Made by a program: the position numbers and the translations under genes. Shown one piece after another: positions 62,015 to 64,000 of a stretch of DNA of 64,000 nucleotides. The stretch's first letter is position 1, and every line of letters begins with the position of its first letter. The notes below the pieces were generated by a model. It was not told the origin of the DNA and searched no databases. It saw only the letters and a list, made by a program, of their open reading frames with translations. The DNA is from Venatoribacter pacificus (GTDB lineage Bacteria; Pseudomonadota; Gammaproteobacteria; Pseudomonadales; Oceanobacteraceae): positions 124,001 to 188,000 of the forward strand of contig NZ_JAOANI010000028.1 of NCBI RefSeq assembly GCF_025318105.1, given 5' to 3'.

Positions 62015-62998
62015 TCAGTCGGCAGACGCTTCGCGCTGAAAGCCAGCGGGTGCCGGTCGTTCGCGCTGTCCGGCCAGTGTTTGTGACTGCCAGTGCGCGA
62101 CGCCCCAGTCGAGCAGTTCGCCAGGGGCAAGCGATTGGATGGCGGCGGGCGGTTGCTGGCCGAGCCAGCTCAGTGCCAGCCATAATGTGTAGCTGATGTT
62201 TTGCGTTGTTAAGGCTTGCGCCAGATTCTGTTTACTCAGCTTTTGCCCGTTGGCTTCCAGTGCGACCGGAATATGGGCGTAGTGTGGTGCCGTGTGGCGC
62301 AGCGCCTGGTAGAGCAGAATCTGGCGCGCGGTGGAGTCGATCAGGTCGATGCCACGCACGATATGGGTGACGCCCTGGTCAATATCGTCGCTGACGACTG
62401 CCAGCTGATACGACCACGGGCCATCACGGCGTTTAATCACAAAATCCCCGATCTCCTCACTGAGATCGCTGCACCAGCGTCCCTGTAAAGCATCATCAAA
62501 ACACAACTCACCCGGCGGGCAGAGAAAACGCCAAGCAATATCGCTGTGCGCCTGACACTGGCAATTGCCGCGATGTGGCTGGCCGCCGAGTTGTTTGCGC
62601 GAGCATTGGCAGGGAAATGCCAGGCCGCTGCTGATCAGCTGTTGCAGTACCTGCTGATAAGCCTCATGACGGTCGCTCTGGTAGCGCACTTCGCCATCCC
62701 AGTGCAGGCCGTAGGCATCCAGAATATGCAGAATGGCGGTGGCTGCGCCCGGATCTTCACGCGGCGGATCGAGATCTTCGATGCGTACCAGCCAGCGGCC
62801 GCGATGCGCACGGGCATCCAGATAACTGGCGACGGCGGCCAGCAAAGAACCAAAATGCAAAGGCCCGGTCGGAGATGGCGCAAAGCGGCCAACGTAAGGT
62901 GTGTGATGCTCAGGCGGGGGTGTTGCAGAAGTGTCTGACATAAGAGGGTCAGTCATCGGAAGAAAAAGAAAGCGCGGACGCCGCTGGCGGCCGCGCAT
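62015..62998 (-). CDS. gluQ: Glutamyl-queuosine tRNA(Asp) synthetase
   Basis: GluRS paralogue that attaches glutamate to the queuosine base of tRNA(Asp). Up to 327 residues; catalytic core only. The HIGH-like motif is in PSPTGPLHFGSLLA; the KMSKS-like motif reads KLSKQNLA. Zinc-binding cysteines lie in FPCQCSRKQL...CQCQA. Three in-frame starts exist (62998, 62956, 62941), none with a strong ribosome-binding site. The product acts on the same modified base that QueG (30.4 kb) completes. Ten bases after dksA. Confidence 0.93.
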   Translation of the reverse strand: MRGRQRRPRFLFLPMTDPLMSDTSATPPPEHHTPYVGRFAPSPTGPLHFGSLLAAVASYLDARAHRGRWLVRIEDLDPPREDPGAATAILHILDAYGLHWDGEVRYQSDRHEAYQQVLQQLISSGLAFPCQCSRKQLGGQPHRGNCQCQAHSDIAWRFLCPPGELCFDDALQGRWCSDLSEEIGDFVIKRRDGPWSYQLAVVSDDIDQGVTHIVRGIDLIDSTARQILLYQALRHTAPHYAHIPVALEANGQKLSKQNLAQALTTQNISYTLWLALSWLGQQPPAAIQSLAPGELLDWGVAHWQSQTLAGQRERPAPAGFQREASAD

Positions 62999-63007
62999 TC
63001 AGCCGGA

Positions 63008-63442
63008 TCAAACGCCCAGCTGTTTTTCTTTTATTTCAGCCAGCGTCTTACAGTCGATACACAGATCGGCGGTAGGGCGGGCTTCAAGACGACGAATACC
63101 AATTTCGACGCCGCAGGCGCCGCAGTAGCCGTAATCGCCTTTACCGATCAGGTCGATGGTCTTCTCAATTTTCTTGATCAGCTTACGCTCACGGTCACGG
63201 GTGCGCAGTTCCAGGTTGAACTCTTCTTCCTGGCTGGCACGATCGTTAGGATCGGCGTAGTTATTCAGCTCGGTTTGCATGTGCTCTTTGGTGCGATCGA
63301 CTTCTTCCATCAGCTCCTGTTTCCAGTTGCGCAGGATCGAGGCGAAGTGCTCCAGCTGAGCATCACTCATGTATTCTTCATCTTTGCCAATTTCATAAGG
63401 TGTGAAATCGGACAGGGCAAATTCTTTTTTATCTTGCGGCAT
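63008..63442 (-). CDS. dksA: RNA polymerase-binding transcription factor DksA
   Basis: Binds the RNA polymerase secondary channel and works with ppGpp in the stringent response. 144 residues. A coiled coil (~30-105, with DPNDRASQEEEF near the tip) precedes a four-Cys zinc finger, CGACG...CIDC. First gene of a likely dksA-gluQ-cbrX-cbrA-cbrB unit. It is divergent from the aminotransferase gene across 252 bases. Confidence 0.97.
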   Translation of the reverse strand: MPQDKKEFALSDFTPYEIGKDEEYMSDAQLEHFASILRNWKQELMEEVDRTKEHMQTELNNYADPNDRASQEEEFNLELRTRDRERKLIKKIEKTIDLIGKGDYGYCGACGVEIGIRRLEARPTADLCIDCKTLAEIKEKQLGV

Positions 63443-63694
63443 TGCGTTACTGCCTCACCTGGTAAACCGGTTTAACCGGACATCGGATCCATGCGCCCCG
63501 GGAAATAACACTTTCTTCCCCGGGCTCCAAATGATAAGGCGGGGAAACTATCAGATAACATGCCAAGCGCCAACTATTTCCGCAGGGTTTTGTTGCTGCT
63601 GGTCAGTCATCTGGCACAATAGAGCGACTGTTTTGTTGTTTTCTTTACTCATTCTTACCTGTTTTTATCTGTTTTTATTGATAGTTGAGTTGTT

Positions 63695-64000
63695 ATGTCC
63701 ACCAATCAGGCTCCGGCCACCCCGGTTTCTCACGCTCCTGCCCGTCGTTGTGCAGACATTAAACCCTTTCAGGTTATGGCCATTCTGGCCGAAGCTCAGG
63801 CATTGCAGGCGCAGGGGCAGGACATTATTCATCTGGAAGTGGGGGAACCGGATTTTCCGACACCACAGCCGATGATTGATGCCGCCATTACAGCGATGAA
63901 CGCCGGTAAGACCGGTTATACCCCGGCATTGGGTCTGCCACAACTGCGGCAGAAGCTGGCGGATTACTATTTTGATCGTTTTGGCGTGCGCATCAGCCCA
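63695..64000 (+). CDS. Class I/II pyridoxal-phosphate aminotransferase, N-terminal part
   Basis: The frame is open from the ATG at 63695 to the window edge, about 102 codons. IIHLEVGEPDFPTPQPMIDAA and GYTPALGLPQLRQKLA are hallmarks of aspartate/alanine-type aminotransferases (fold type I). The PLP lysine lies beyond the window. A gene of this kind sits beside dksA in Pseudomonas. The ribosome-binding site is weak. Substrate unknown. Confidence 0.85.
   Translation, partial: MSTNQAPATPVSHAPARRCADIKPFQVMAILAEAQALQAQGQDIIHLEVGEPDFPTPQPMIDAAITAMNAGKTGYTPALGLPQLRQKLADYYFDRFGVRISP

Overview
The window is ordinary chromosomal DNA of a free-living, motile gammaproteobacterium, about 54% GC by eye. 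Gene content and order follow the Pseudomonas chromosome closely: serB-fimX-PilZ gene-psd-rhdA-HDOD gene-motAB-rsgA-orn-queG-nnrDE-tsaE-amiB-mutL-miaA-hfq-hflXKC-hisZ-purA, and later pgi-panD-panC-panB-folK-pcnB-cbrB-cbrA-gluQ-dksA. The two blocks are joined by a methionine-salvage operon. Start codons, small genome spacing and the porin/PstS-like pair suggest a marine Oceanospirillales-type relative of Pseudomonas rather than Pseudomonas itself. That placement is inference. No rRNA, tRNA, prophage, CRISPR array or intact insertion sequence was seen.

Layout. 1-8.2 kb: moeA end, a di-haem peroxidase, ssb with an MFS exporter, a CsgD/VpsT-like regulator, uvrA and a DTW tRNA-modification gene. 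8.2-11.6 kb: a porin with a PstS-like periplasmic protein, then a membrane protein with a degenerate cyclase domain. 11.6-24.9 kb: serB, a FimX-like c-di-GMP receptor, a PilZ-type gene, the complete EF-P module (epmB, efp, epmA), a GNAT gene, a DUF2167 gene, psd, a sulfurtransferase and an HDOD protein. 25.2-31.5 kb: motAB, rsgA, orn, a diguanylate cyclase and queG. 31.5-44.4 kb: a run of plus-strand housekeeping genes from nnrDE to purA. 44.6-52.4 kb: thioesterase, mtnCDBA, a chemoreceptor, pgi and panD. 52.5-64 kb: panC, panB, folK, pcnB, a 1.2-kb non-coding region, cbrB, cbrA, cbrX, gluQ, dksA and the start of an aminotransferase.

The most interesting part is the 1.2-kb gap between cbrB and pcnB (56247-57477). 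In Pseudomonas this is the crcZ locus. Here the minus strand appears to carry two tandem CrcZ-type RNAs, not one. Each has a GG-N10-GC sigma-54 promoter, several A-rich Hfq/Crc 'CA' tracts and its own hairpin terminator, and each lies below a cluster of GTTAC/GTAAC half-sites that would suit CbrB. Hfq, the protein these RNAs are expected to titrate, is encoded at 37.8 kb.

Other notable structure: two 264-bp copies of a MITE-like repeat in opposite orientation, at 28.3 and 48.1 kb; a different 272-bp element with 20-bp inverted ends at 24.9 kb, with a possible relic at 56.26 kb; a hairpin that would bury the porin Shine-Dalgarno sequence; and a concentration of c-di-GMP-related genes (FimX-like, PilZ-type, GGDEF with I-site, CsgD/VpsT-like, HDOD, Orn).
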